The notes under the pieces were generated by a model that did not search any database, was not told the DNA's origin, and worked only from the letters and a program-made list of their open reading frames with translations. Below, piece by piece: positions 37,655-46,092 of a stretch of 64,000 nucleotides of DNA; position 1 is the first letter of the stretch, and each line of letters begins with the position of its first letter. The stretch covers positions 409,140-473,139 of the forward strand of contig NZ_OMPC01000001.1 of NCBI RefSeq assembly GCF_900312675.1, in the 5' to 3' direction. Source of the DNA: Aliivibrio sp. EL58 (GTDB taxonomy: Bacteria; Pseudomonadota; Gammaproteobacteria; Enterobacterales; Vibrionaceae). A program made the translations under genes and the position numbers.

Positions 37655-38194
37655 ATGAAACGTATTTTAGTCTTACTTGCCCACCCTTTAATTGAAAGCT
37701 CTACGATTAACCGCACGCTGGTAGAAGCATTATCTAAGCATGAACAAGTGACTACACATAACTTGTACCAAACCTACCCAGATTTCCAGATTGATACAGA
37801 GAAAGAGAAAGAGTTGCTGCTTTGTCATGATGTTATCGTGTTTGTATTCCCGATCTATTGGTACTCTAGTCCGTCTTTATTAAAAGAGTGGCAAGATTGC
37901 GTTTTAGAATATGGGTTTGCTTATGGTTCTAAAGGCAATAAACTTCACGGTAAAACGTTATTATGCATGACAAGTACAGGCAGCCCGCTTTCAGCTTATC
38001 AACCAGATGATAGCCAAGAGTCAATCCTGAAAACCTTATTAATGCCTATTGAGAAAATGGCTCAAGATACAGGATTAAATTATCTCGAGCCAATTACTCT
38101 ATATGGTTCAAGAACAGCAGTAGAAGAAGGTCGATTAGCCCCTCACGTTACTCATTGTATGGATAAAATAAATGCGTTGTTGTCTGAAGAATAA
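37655..38194 (+). CDS. Flavodoxin-fold NAD(P)H quinone reductase (KefF/KefG/MdaB-like)
   Basis: This 179-residue protein has LVLLAHPLIESSTINR as the FMN-phosphate loop, VIVFVFPIYWYSSPSLLKEW as the isoalloxazine loop, and VLEYGFAYGSKGNKLHGK. These match KefF/KefG ancillary proteins and related quinone oxidoreductases. No Kef channel gene is nearby, so a free quinone reductase is more likely. It is 85 bases after the AhpD-like gene on the same strand. A terminator follows 71 bases past the stop. Confidence 0.85.
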   Translation: MKRILVLLAHPLIESSTINRTLVEALSKHEQVTTHNLYQTYPDFQIDTEKEKELLLCHDVIVFVFPIYWYSSPSLLKEWQDCVLEYGFAYGSKGNKLHGKTLLCMTSTGSPLSAYQPDDSQESILKTLLMPIEKMAQDTGLNYLEPITLYGSRTAVEEGRLAPHVTHCMDKINALLSEE

Positions 38195-38265
38195 AAGAAA
38201 GGTTTATTATATCGAGCGTGGGTATTTCAGCAGTGTCTTAATGTTTTACAAAGCTCTAAAACCAA

Positions 38266-38290
38266 AAAACTCCTGACCATCAGGAGTTTT
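38266..38290. terminator. Bidirectional terminator
   Basis: AAAACTCCTGA (38266-38276) pairs with TCAGGAGTTTT (38280-38290) across CCA, with A and T tracts on both sides. It serves the quinone reductase gene and the 28-aa ORF on the other strand. Confidence 0.88.
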
Positions 38291-38296
38291 CTATTT

Positions 38297-38383
38297 TTAC
38301 CACTTTTTAGCCGTGTCTTTTGCAGTGTCTTTCCAATATTGAATTCGCGCACGTTGCAATTGGGCTTTTCTTGTTCTTTTCAT
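38297..38383 (-). CDS. Very small basic protein (28 aa)
   Basis: A 28-codon frame starts at ATG 38383, seven bases after the good ribosome site AGGAAG, and stops seven bases before a hairpin with a T tract on this strand. The peptide is basic (10 Lys/Arg, 4 aromatic or Trp-rich positions), opening MKRTRKAQLQRAR and ending in AKKW. The opening resembles other tiny MKR-type proteins of enteric bacteria. Start, ribosome site and terminator are all in place, but protein expression is not proven. Confidence 0.6.
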   Translation of the reverse strand: MKRTRKAQLQRARIQYWKDTAKDTAKKW

Positions 38384-38626
38384 AAAATACTTCCTTTAAT
38401 CACTCGCTCATCTTTGAGCTGCTGTCATAATTCTTAATGACCTATTCAATCTATAGTAGAGTTGAGCTCTTTGCGAGGATCAAGATCACGTAATTTTAAA
38501 CGTACTTCGTTTTTTTACTTATATTTTATGATCTATGTAACAATTTTTTATGCTGTCTTCTTAAAAGAAGATAACCACATTTATTATAACTTGATGAATA
38601 ATCCATTCACCTTTCATTCACATTAA

Positions 38627-38638
38627 ATGATATATCAT
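38627..38638. promoter_or_regulatory. Palindrome upstream of the ferric-reductase-like gene
   Basis: ATGATATATCAT is a perfect 12-bp palindrome 28 bases before the ATG at 38666. It could be an operator. It is only loosely like a Fur box and too short to assign. Confidence 0.35.
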
Positions 38639-38665
38639 ACAATAAAATGCCTTAGGAATTTTATT

Positions 38666-39904
38666 ATGAATACATTAAAACGATTTTTATTTCCTTGCTT
38701 TATCATCATAGCATCCATTGGTTTATGGTTTTTACTCCCTGATAATCTTGAGTTAGTAAGAAAAATCCCTGCCTTTTTTGCTGCAATCTCAATGATCTGC
38801 ATGGCACTTGCTATGCTTATAAGTGCTCGTCCTAAATGGATAGAACCGATTACTGGAGGAATGGATAAGGCATATGTATGGCATAAATGGTTAGGTATTA
38901 CAGGCTTAATTGGCGCTTCATTTCATTGGCTATTAGTCCCAGGACCTGCTGGCAATGGTATAAACCCTCAGCTAGCAGACATAGGAGAAGAATTCGGTCA
39001 ATTCGCTATGTATGGTTTATTACTGCTAGGTGGTATTAGCATGGTCAGAAAAATTCCATATCGCTTATGGTTTTATACTCATAAATTAATGGGGCCTATC
39101 TTTTTAATCTCGGTTTATCATACCTTTTTCTCTGATGTTCCTTTTGAATTTAATAGTCAAACAGGCATCGCTTTATTCATTGTCTCTTTGATTGGATCTA
39201 TCAGTTGGATATATAAAACTTTATTTAAAAAACGAACAGTCAAAACCTATCATGTAAGTAAAATCATACCATTAGATGATGCTATTGAAGTGAGTCTAAT
39301 AGCTCATAAAGAATCAATTCAATATCATTCCGGCCAATTTGCTTATCTTGATTTTGGCTTTGATAGTATTGAACATTATCATCCATTTACCATCACTTCT
39401 GCACCACATGAAAGAGATTTAAGCTTTATTATTCGATCTTTAGGTAAGCATACTTCTGAGCTACAGCAACGAGTGACCGTAGGACAAACAGTAAAAATTG
39501 ATGGTGCTTATGGGCGTTTACATACAAAAAGAGACATGAATAAACCACAAATTTGGATAGCGGGAGGAATTGGTATCACCCCTTTTGTTTCTTGGTTAAA
39601 ACAAAGCCAAACGACAAACCAAGAAGTTCACTTATTTTATACGGGTCGTGGCAAGTTATACGGCATTATGCTGGCTAAGCTCACTGCACTGATCACATCA
39701 GATAAAGTGAAATTGCATAAACAAGAAAATGAAAATGACTTTTTAACAGGAGATAAAATATCTACTGTTATTAATCAGGAATTGACCCAACACCAAGTTT
39801 TTGCTTGTGGCCCCACTCCTATGCTAAAAGCATTAAAATCTCAGTTAAGTAAAAAAGGTATGAAAGAGACACAATGGCATAATGAAAATTTTGCCATGCG
39901 TTAA
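38666..39904 (+). CDS. Ferric-reductase-like flavohaem membrane oxidoreductase
   Basis: The 412-residue protein has an N-terminal six-helix haem domain (about 1-195) with candidate haem histidines in YVWHKWLGITGLIGASFHWLL and FYTHKLMGPIFLISVYHTFF. The C-terminal ferredoxin-reductase domain binds FAD (HYHPFTITSAP) and NAD(P)H (IWIAGGIGITPFVSWL; VFACGPTPMLKALK). It would move electrons from NAD(P)H across the membrane to ferric iron, oxygen or another acceptor. The ATG at 38666 follows AGGA by nine bases. It stands alone, with a palindrome in the promoter region. Confidence 0.87.
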   Translation: MNTLKRFLFPCFIIIASIGLWFLLPDNLELVRKIPAFFAAISMICMALAMLISARPKWIEPITGGMDKAYVWHKWLGITGLIGASFHWLLVPGPAGNGINPQLADIGEEFGQFAMYGLLLLGGISMVRKIPYRLWFYTHKLMGPIFLISVYHTFFSDVPFEFNSQTGIALFIVSLIGSISWIYKTLFKKRTVKTYHVSKIIPLDDAIEVSLIAHKESIQYHSGQFAYLDFGFDSIEHYHPFTITSAPHERDLSFIIRSLGKHTSELQQRVTVGQTVKIDGAYGRLHTKRDMNKPQIWIAGGIGITPFVSWLKQSQTTNQEVHLFYTGRGKLYGIMLAKLTALITSDKVKLHKQENENDFLTGDKISTVINQELTQHQVFACGPTPMLKALKSQLSKKGMKETQWHNENFAMR

Positions 39905-40035
39905 ATATCCATGAAGACTAAACGTGAAACTATACTGCTTACTTTTATGAGCAGTATAATTTAATGCTTTTCAACAAACATAAAGACTTTCTTTACTCTA
40001 CAGTGAAACATTAATGACATTAAAATTCACTAAAA

Positions 40036-40080
40036 CTGTCAGAAATCCGCCTCAAAACCGTCACAAACTCTCTCTAGGAT
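40036..40080 (+). promoter_or_regulatory. PhoB box and promoter of the organophosphorus uptake operon
   Basis: Three consecutive 11-bp units are present: CTGTCAGAAAT (40036-40046), CCGCCTCAAAA (40047-40057) and CCGTCACAAAC (40058-40068). The CNGTCA cores and A-rich linkers match the direct-repeat Pho box. A -10 like TAGGAT lies at 40075-40080. The box occupies the -35 position, as in PhoB-activated promoters, and the first gene starts 40 bases further on. Confidence 0.78.
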
Positions 40081-40120
40081 GACAATCAAATTATTGATGT
40101 AGTCCAAAGGATAGAGACAA

Positions 40121-41173
40121 ATGAAAACATTATTAACTGGTGTCACTTTAATTACAGCAACATTATCAACGCAGGTATTGGCCAAAGATACAGACATACA
40201 ATCTCTGGTGAATGCGGCAAAAAAAGAAGGCCAAGTTTACAGTGTAGGCATGCCTGGAAGCTGGGCAAACTGGAAAGATACATGGAATGATCTAAGCAGT
40301 ATCTACGGTTTAAAACATCAAGATACTGACATGAGTTCAGCTCAAGAAATCGCAAAATTTGCCGCAGAAAAGAAAAATGCCACGGCAGATATTGGTGATG
40401 TGGGCTTTGCATTTGCACGAGTTGCTGTAAAAAAAGGCGTAACACAGCCATACAAACCAACAACGTGGAACTCAATTCCTGATTGGGCAAAAGATAAAGA
40501 AGGTCACTGGGCATTAGCTTATACAGGCACAATCTCTTTTATATCTAACAACAAATTAGTAAAAAATGCCCCAAGATCTTGGAACGACTTATTAGAAGGT
40601 TCATACAAAGTAAGCATCGGTGATGTTGGTGTTGCAGCCCAAGCAAATAATGCCGTACTCTCGGCTGCTTTTGCAAACGGTGGCGATGAAGCCAATCTAA
40701 AACCTGCAATTAAATTCTTTGCTGAACTAGCAAAACAAGGTCGCCTTTCTTATACCGACCCAGGCTTAGCAAACTTAGAAAAAGGCGAAGTTGAAGTGGC
40801 AGTATTATGGGATTTTAATGCTCTTAATTACCGCGATAAACTAGGTCGTGAACGATTCAGTGTCAATATTCCTCAAGATGGTTCTGTTATTTCAGGCTAC
40901 ACCACCATTATCAATAAATTCGCAAAAAATCCAAACTCAGCAAAACTGGCTCGTGAATATATCTTCAGTGATCAAGGACAAATCAACTTAGCTGAAGGCT
41001 ATGCGCGTCCAATACGCAGTGATGTTACGTTGCCTCAGTCTATTCAAGATAAATTAATTCCTAACGACCAATACACTAACGTTCATCCTGTTGCTGACTT
41101 CAACGCATGGGAAAAATCAGCAAGAAAACTGCCTCGTCAATGGCAAGAAAACGTATTAATTAACCAACAATAA
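40121..41173 (+). CDS. Periplasmic substrate-binding protein of a phosphonate/iron-type ABC importer
   Basis: This 350-residue protein has a signal peptide ending LSTQVLAK near residue 22. The mature protein belongs to the FbpA/PotD/PhnS-like group of periplasmic binding proteins: VNAAKKEGQVYSVGMPGSW at the start, WNDLLEGSYKVSIGD at the hinge, and YIFSDQGQINLAEGYARPIR near the end. The two-tyrosine iron site of FbpA is not evident, which argues against iron. The context (Pho box, phosphohydrolase genes) points to an organophosphorus ligand. First gene of a six-gene operon, ATG preceded by AAAGGA. Confidence 0.85.
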   Translation: MKTLLTGVTLITATLSTQVLAKDTDIQSLVNAAKKEGQVYSVGMPGSWANWKDTWNDLSSIYGLKHQDTDMSSAQEIAKFAAEKKNATADIGDVGFAFARVAVKKGVTQPYKPTTWNSIPDWAKDKEGHWALAYTGTISFISNNKLVKNAPRSWNDLLEGSYKVSIGDVGVAAQANNAVLSAAFANGGDEANLKPAIKFFAELAKQGRLSYTDPGLANLEKGEVEVAVLWDFNALNYRDKLGRERFSVNIPQDGSVISGYTTIINKFAKNPNSAKLAREYIFSDQGQINLAEGYARPIRSDVTLPQSIQDKLIPNDQYTNVHPVADFNAWEKSARKLPRQWQENVLINQQ

Positions 41174-41182
41174 GAGATCACA

Positions 41183-42001
41183 ATGAGCAGTAAGACGATT
41201 CTTGTTGTTCTCGATGGCCTTAATTACCAAGTAGCCCATGATTGCATGGGTTACTTAACTGGGTTAATTGAGCACCAAAGAGCAACACTATATAAAATTC
41301 AATCAGAGCTACCCTCGATGTCACGTCCATTGTACGAATGCTTGCTAACAGGCGTATCACCAGTAAACAGTGGCATTGTGAATAACAATATTGTGCGCTT
41401 ATCTAATCAAGATTCCATATTTAGCTTAGCTACACAACAAGGCAGAACAACGGCAGCAGCGGCATATCATTGGGTCAGTGAACTCTACAATATTTCCCCT
41501 TATCATGCTGTTCGTGATCGCTTTACTAATAATAAAGCTCTCAACATTCAACACGCGTGTTTCTACCATTGGGATCACTACCCAGATGAAGCGCTCTTTT
41601 TGGATGCAGAGTACCTTCGCCAAACACATCAGCCTGATTTTCTATTGATCCATCCGATGAACATCGATGATGTAGGACATAAATTTGGTTTAGATTCTCG
41701 TCAATACAGAAACAGCGCACGTACCGCTGATATTATTTTATCCAACTACATTGATGATTGGATTAACAATGGTTATCAAATTCTTATCACCAGCGATCAT
41801 GGTATGAACAACGACTTATCACACGGTGGTATTTTACCAGAAGAGCGCGAAATTCCACTCTTTGTTATTGGTAATCGCTTCAGTCATCAAGACCCTACGC
41901 TGAAAGATATGAAGATTAAGCAAACAGATATTTGTGGTGCAGTGTGTCAATTATTAGCACTTGAGCACAATAAATCATACCCTCAGGAATTATTAGCATG
42001 A
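41183..42001 (+). CDS. Alkaline-phosphatase-superfamily hydrolase (nucleotide pyrophosphatase/phosphodiesterase type)
   Basis: This 272-residue enzyme has no signal peptide. The metal-binding and nucleophile pattern of type I phosphodiesterases is visible: VVLDGLNY, then MSRPLYECLLTGVSP with the likely Ser/Thr nucleophile, NSGIVNNNIVR, HPMNIDDVGHKFG with Asp and His, ITSDHGMNND, and finally SHGG. It is shorter than phosphonoacetate hydrolase or ENPP enzymes (about 400 aa). It would cut a phosphodiester or C-P bond of the compound imported by the surrounding ABC system. Its place inside the transporter operon, before the permeases, makes this link strong. Confidence 0.85.
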   Translation: MSSKTILVVLDGLNYQVAHDCMGYLTGLIEHQRATLYKIQSELPSMSRPLYECLLTGVSPVNSGIVNNNIVRLSNQDSIFSLATQQGRTTAAAAYHWVSELYNISPYHAVRDRFTNNKALNIQHACFYHWDHYPDEALFLDAEYLRQTHQPDFLLIHPMNIDDVGHKFGLDSRQYRNSARTADIILSNYIDDWINNGYQILITSDHGMNNDLSHGGILPEEREIPLFVIGNRFSHQDPTLKDMKIKQTDICGAVCQLLALEHNKSYPQELLA

Positions 42002-42888
42002 TGAGTAGTTCAGTTGTCACTCAATCTAAACGAACATCAATTATCTCGCCCAAAAACAGGCTAAAAAAACTCAAACCAGCAATTTGGTTAGCTCCTCTCG
42101 CCTTGTTTTTCTATCTATTTCAACTTGCTCCCATGCTGTGGGTGTTCATTAATAGTTTTATTTATGAAGATGTGTTCTCGTTAGAAAACTATCATGAAAT
42201 ACTAGATTCCAGTTTTATGCTGCAAGGGTTCAGTAACAGCTTATGGTTAGCGATATGGTCTAGTTTCATTGGGCTTTCTATTGCTGCCTTATTAGTCTCA
42301 TCGCTTCGAAGAATAAATAGCAAGATCCGAGATGGCGTTATCGCATTTACTAATATGAGTAGTAATTTTTCAGGCGTACCACTCGCTTTTGCTTTTATTA
42401 TTATTCTGGGCGTTAATGGCGCATTTACTTTATTACTAAAACAATATGGTTTGATTGATGATTTTAATCTCTATGGAAAATGGGGATTACTTACTTTATA
42501 TATCTACTTTCAAATTCCATTAGCTGTGTTACTACTCTATCCTGCTTTTGATGCATTAAGTGACGATTGGCAAGGCGCTTCAGCCCTTCTTGGTGCCAAA
42601 ACATGGCAGTATTGGTTCAAAATAGCATTACCCGTGTTATCTCCAGCATTACTAGGTACGTTTATTATTCTCATTGCCAACGCGATTGGTGCTTACGCTA
42701 GCGTATACGCCTTAACTAATGGTAACTACAACGTTATTACCGTTCGTATTGCTAGCCTTGTCTCTGGAGACTTATTCCTAGAACCAAACTTAGCCGCTGC
42801 AATTTCTGTTATTTTGATGCTGATTTTAGCCTTTATTACCATCATTAATCAGTGGCTTATCGCTAGGAGTTATCATGCAAAACGTTAA
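41998..42888 (+). CDS. ABC importer permease, first subunit (PhnU-like)
   Basis: This 296-residue inner-membrane permease has six predicted helices and the EAA-type cytoplasmic loop DDWQGASALLGAKTWQYWFKIALP. It opens with a basic cytoplasmic tail (RLKKLKPAIWLAPLALFFYLF). The ATGA overlap with the hydrolase gene (start 41998, stop to 42001) shows translational coupling. Together with the next gene it makes the heteromeric channel. The spermidine/iron/2-aminoethylphosphonate permease group is the closest class, and specificity is not readable from it. Confidence 0.88.
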   Translation: MMSSSVVTQSKRTSIISPKNRLKKLKPAIWLAPLALFFYLFQLAPMLWVFINSFIYEDVFSLENYHEILDSSFMLQGFSNSLWLAIWSSFIGLSIAALLVSSLRRINSKIRDGVIAFTNMSSNFSGVPLAFAFIIILGVNGAFTLLLKQYGLIDDFNLYGKWGLLTLYIYFQIPLAVLLLYPAFDALSDDWQGASALLGAKTWQYWFKIALPVLSPALLGTFIILIANAIGAYASVYALTNGNYNVITVRIASLVSGDLFLEPNLAAAISVILMLILAFITIINQWLIARSYHAKR

Positions 42889-43660
42889 TTCTATATTCCA
42901 TAAATCAATCGTCTATTCTATTGTGGGGATCATGATAATCCCTATTATCGCCACTTTAGTTTACTCTCTTTCTTCACGTTGGGGCGCAACCATATTACCT
43001 GATGGTTTTACCTTCTCGTGGTACGGTCAACTACTAACAGATCAACGCTTTATTGCAGCCTTTGGACGATCACTCTTCATTGGTATTTCAGCGTTAGCGC
43101 TAAGTGTTTTTCTTATTATTCCTGCTATTTTTGTGGTTTTTTATTACTTCCCCAAGCTAGATAAAGTAATGAATATACTTATCTTATTGCCCTTTGCTGT
43201 TCCGCCTGTCGTCTCTTCCGTTGGCTTATTACAACTCTATGCCGACAGCACAATTCCATTAGTTGGTACTCCTTGGATACTGATTGGAACCTACTTTACA
43301 ATTGCACTTCCTTTTATGTATCGCGCCGTAGCAAACAGCTTTGAAGCCATTAATCTAAACGATCTTATGGATGCAGCCCACTTGCTTGGTGCTAGTACGA
43401 CAAAAGCATTTCTCTTGATCATTCTTCCGAATTTAAAGAAAGGATTAATGGCATCGATCTTCTTATCCTTCTCCTTTTTACTCGGGGAGTTTGTTTTCGC
43501 CAACATATTAGTTGGTACTCGTTACGAGACCTTACAAATTTACCTTTATAACATGCGTCAAACCAGCGGGCACTTTACGTCTGCTTTAGTGATGACCTAT
43601 TTCTTATTCATCTTTTTACTGACTTGGTTAGCAAGTCGTTTTAGCCGAGGCATTAAATAA
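42875..43660 (+). CDS. ABC importer permease, second subunit (PhnV-like)
   Basis: This 261-residue six-helix permease carries the EAA loop LNDLMDAAHLLGASTTKAFL and LIILPNLKKGLMASIFLSF. The segment ILLPFAVPPVVSSVGLLQLYA is typical of the iron/phosphonate/spermidine subgroup. It overlaps the previous permease gene by 14 bases, and the ATPase start shares its final base (TAATG), so the genes are tightly coupled. Confidence 0.88.
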   Translation: MQNVNSIFHKSIVYSIVGIMIIPIIATLVYSLSSRWGATILPDGFTFSWYGQLLTDQRFIAAFGRSLFIGISALALSVFLIIPAIFVVFYYFPKLDKVMNILILLPFAVPPVVSSVGLLQLYADSTIPLVGTPWILIGTYFTIALPFMYRAVANSFEAINLNDLMDAAHLLGASTTKAFLLIILPNLKKGLMASIFLSFSFLLGEFVFANILVGTRYETLQIYLYNMRQTSGHFTSALVMTYFLFIFLLTWLASRFSRGIK

Positions 43661-44679
43661 TGAGCTATGTAAGCGTAAGTCAATTAACGAAATCATTTGG
43701 TGATAACACAGTCTTTGAAAACATAAATTTCAATATAGAAAAAGGCGAGTTCATAACACTACTAGGTCCAAGCGGTTGTGGAAAATCAACTCTACTTCGC
43801 AGCTTAACAGGGTTAGATCCTCTCAATAATGGCGAAATCTGGGTTAACGGTGAAAATATTACAAACCAAACACCACAACAACGTGGTATTGGAATGGTAT
43901 TTCAATCTTATGCATTATTTCCAAATATGACGGTAACAGAAAACATCGCTTTTGGACTAAAAATGAAAAAAATTGATGCAAAGACCGTTGAAAAGGAAGT
44001 AAATAAAGTCATTGAATTAGTAGATTTAAACGGTAAAGAAAATCGCTACCCACATCAATTATCAGGCGGACAGCGTCAACGAGTGGCATTGGCTCGTGCA
44101 TTAGTCGTCAAACCAAGAATATTGTTATTAGATGAGCCTTTATCCGCACTAGATGCCAAGATCAGAAAACGCCTTCGTCAACAGATTCGAGACATTCAAA
44201 AAGAGCTGAATTTAACCACAATTTTTGTCACTCACGATCAAGAAGAAGCCATGATCATGTCGGATCGCATCTTTTTAATGAACCAAGGTGAGATAGTGCA
44301 GCAAGGATCACCCGAAGAGATCTACACACAACCAGCTAATGAGTTTGTTGCTGGATTCATGGGACATTACAACTTAGTTGACGCACTAAAGGCCAAGCAA
44401 TTATTTAATATTGAAACCGAGTGGAAAGTCGCTATTCGACCAGAATCTATTTATGTAAAAGAAGAAGGACGCCATTATGCAGATCATATATCAACACCCA
44501 AACAAGGTATTATTAAAAACCACCAATTACTTGGAAATGTAATACGATACCAAGTAGAAGTAAATGATTGCAGTTTGACTGTTGATTTACTCAATCGCTC
44601 ATCAGAAAGACTATTAGCCGCAGGAAGTACACTAGACTTACTCTTCAACCTTAATGAAATTCAACCAGTGAGAGCTTAG
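43660..44679 (+). CDS. ABC importer ATP-binding protein (PhnT/PotA/FbpC-like)
   Basis: This 339-residue ATPase carries Walker A GPSGCGKST, the Q-loop MVFQSYALFPNMTV, signature LSGGQRQRVALARAL, Walker B ILLLDEPLSALDAK and the switch FVTHDQEEAM. A regulatory TOBE-like domain of about 100 residues follows (from residue 240, with AIRPESIYVKEEG). It powers the two permeases encoded immediately upstream. The start at 43660 overlaps the stop of the second permease gene. Confidence 0.92.
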   Translation: MSYVSVSQLTKSFGDNTVFENINFNIEKGEFITLLGPSGCGKSTLLRSLTGLDPLNNGEIWVNGENITNQTPQQRGIGMVFQSYALFPNMTVTENIAFGLKMKKIDAKTVEKEVNKVIELVDLNGKENRYPHQLSGGQRQRVALARALVVKPRILLLDEPLSALDAKIRKRLRQQIRDIQKELNLTTIFVTHDQEEAMIMSDRIFLMNQGEIVQQGSPEEIYTQPANEFVAGFMGHYNLVDALKAKQLFNIETEWKVAIRPESIYVKEEGRHYADHISTPKQGIIKNHQLLGNVIRYQVEVNDCSLTVDLLNRSSERLLAAGSTLDLLFNLNEIQPVRA

Positions 44680-44680
44680 T

Positions 44681-45343
44681 ATGACGCAACCATTATACGT
44701 TTTTGATATGGACGAAACCTTGATTAACGGCGATTGTGCAATGATTTGGAATGAGTTTTTAGTTGATAAAGGAATAGTGACTGATCCCGACTTTCTAGAC
44801 GAAGATAAGCGCTTAATGGCTCTATACTCTCGTGGTTTGATGGATATGGAAGATTATTTGTCCTTTTCAATGCAGCCATTAAAAACAATACCAAGAGAAA
44901 AAATAGCACAACTTACTCATGAATGTGTCGAGGAACGGATTTTACCTCTATTATTTCCAGAGGCTAAAACGCTTATTACTCAATTAAAACGCGATAATAT
45001 CGACATGATAATTATCTCTGCATCTGTCGCTTTCTTAGTTAAATCTGTCGCAGACCGCCTTGGTATAGAGCATGCGATTGGGATTGATTTAAAAGAAAAA
45101 GGGGAACTCTATACACGTCATATATTAGGTGTTGCGAGTTACAGAGAAGGAAAAGTAGAACGTTTATCAGAATGGTTAAGTGGAGGGGATAAAACCTATT
45201 CTGAAATACATTTTTATACTGATTCTATTAATGATTTACCATTATGTTTGTACGCGAGCCATACGTACTTAGTAAATCCTTGCGAACAGTTGGCGGCTTA
45301 TTCAGATAAAAAGAATTGGCCTATATTGCTTTGGGGGGAGTGA
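44681..45343 (+). CDS. HAD-superfamily (subfamily IB) phosphatase
   Basis: This 220-residue cytoplasmic phosphatase has motif I FDMDETLINGD with the nucleophilic aspartate, motif II in IIISAS, the lysine of motif III near REGKVERL, and motif IV DSINDLPL. The helical cap between motifs I and II (about residues 15-95) is the type seen in phosphoserine and PHOSPHO1-like phosphatases. It starts one base after the ATPase stop and closes the operon. A monoester phosphatase here would release phosphate from the product of the upstream phosphodiesterase-like enzyme. This is inference from context. Confidence 0.86.
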   Translation: MTQPLYVFDMDETLINGDCAMIWNEFLVDKGIVTDPDFLDEDKRLMALYSRGLMDMEDYLSFSMQPLKTIPREKIAQLTHECVEERILPLLFPEAKTLITQLKRDNIDMIIISASVAFLVKSVADRLGIEHAIGIDLKEKGELYTRHILGVASYREGKVERLSEWLSGGDKTYSEIHFYTDSINDLPLCLYASHTYLVNPCEQLAAYSDKKNWPILLWGE

Positions 45344-45381
45344 ATAACCCAAATACTGTGATTATAAAGAATAATAATTGA

Positions 45382-45591
45382 TTAATAAGCAATCGAAAAA
45401 TTGCCAATAGCCTGGTTATTGCTGTTGGTAATATTTCCTTCACCAGTCTCTTCACAGTATGAAAAACCGATATCAAACGAGTCTAAATTGCCCTTCATCA
45501 GAACATTTCGTAATAAAACATCGCTGTTTAGTTGGTGAATTAGTGCATTCCATGACACATTATTTTTAAAAATAGTAAAATTTACTTTCAT
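45382..45591 (-). CDS. Hypothetical protein (69 aa)
   Basis: This 69-residue soluble protein starts at ATG 45591, six bases after AAAGG. It opens MKVNFTIFKNNVSW and has a central LDSFDIGFSYCEETGEGN. No signal peptide and no known motif. It lies downstream of the cold-shock gene on the same strand, 291 bases away, and converges on the HAD phosphatase gene. The ribosome site makes a real gene likely, but it is not recognised. Confidence 0.6.
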   Translation of the reverse strand: MKVNFTIFKNNVSWNALIHQLNSDVLLRNVLMKGNLDSFDIGFSYCEETGEGNITNSNNQAIGNFSIAY

Positions 45592-45841
45592 TGAGTACCT
45601 TTGATTTTATAGATAAGAAAAATAGTTAATTTTGAGCTCATAGATTTAAGATAAAATGAGGCTAAAAATTATTTAATATAGAGTAGTTGATAAATATTAC
45701 AGAAAAATGATTGGATTAAAACTAAGATGGTAGAAGTAACTAAGAGATTTTTTGACAAGTACAAAACAGGAGTGGATGTTTGAAATGTTGATATCTTACA
45801 AAGTAGAACTAAATCGAGTATTAATAGAACATTTAAAAGTA

Positions 45842-45869
45842 GCGCAAATGGTACTAATACCACCTGCGC
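45842..45869 (-). terminator. Hairpin after the cold-shock gene
   Basis: GCGCA ... TGGTA pairs with TACCA ... TGCGC, with a two-base internal mismatch, 14 bases past the stop. On the minus strand it is followed by TACTTTTAA. Confidence 0.55.
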
Positions 45870-45882
45870 AACTTATTTGAAA

Positions 45883-46092
45883 TTAAGCAGCTACAACGTT
45901 AGCAGCTTGAGGGCCTTTTTGGCCTTGCTCAACTTCAAAAGAAACTTTTTGGCCTTCAGCAAGAGTTTTGAAACCCTCTGAAGCGATAGCACGGAAATGT
46001 ACGAATACGTCAGCGCCGCCGTTATCTTGAGTGATAAAACCGAAACCTTTCTCTTCGTTAAACCATTTAACGATACCAGTTGTTTTAGACAT
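45883..46092 (-). CDS. cspA: CspA-family cold-shock protein
   Basis: This 69-residue RNA/DNA-binding beta-barrel protein has RNP1 KGFGFI and RNP2 VFVHF at the expected places, and opens [18 protein letters not shown]. It acts as an RNA chaperone. The ATG at 46092 with AAGGGA upstream gives the normal family length; the longer open frame to 46203 is leader RNA that happens to lack stops. Its promoter is about 180 bases upstream, leaving the long 5' leader common to cold-induced csp genes. The gene symbol reflects the family, and the exact paralogue is uncertain. Confidence 0.93.

Noticed and set aside
45669-45863. Minus-strand hydrophobic frame of 64 codons downstream of the cold-shock gene
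   Set aside because: No convincing ribosome site, a Leu-rich composition expected from AT-rich DNA, and overlap with the cold-shock terminator hairpin.
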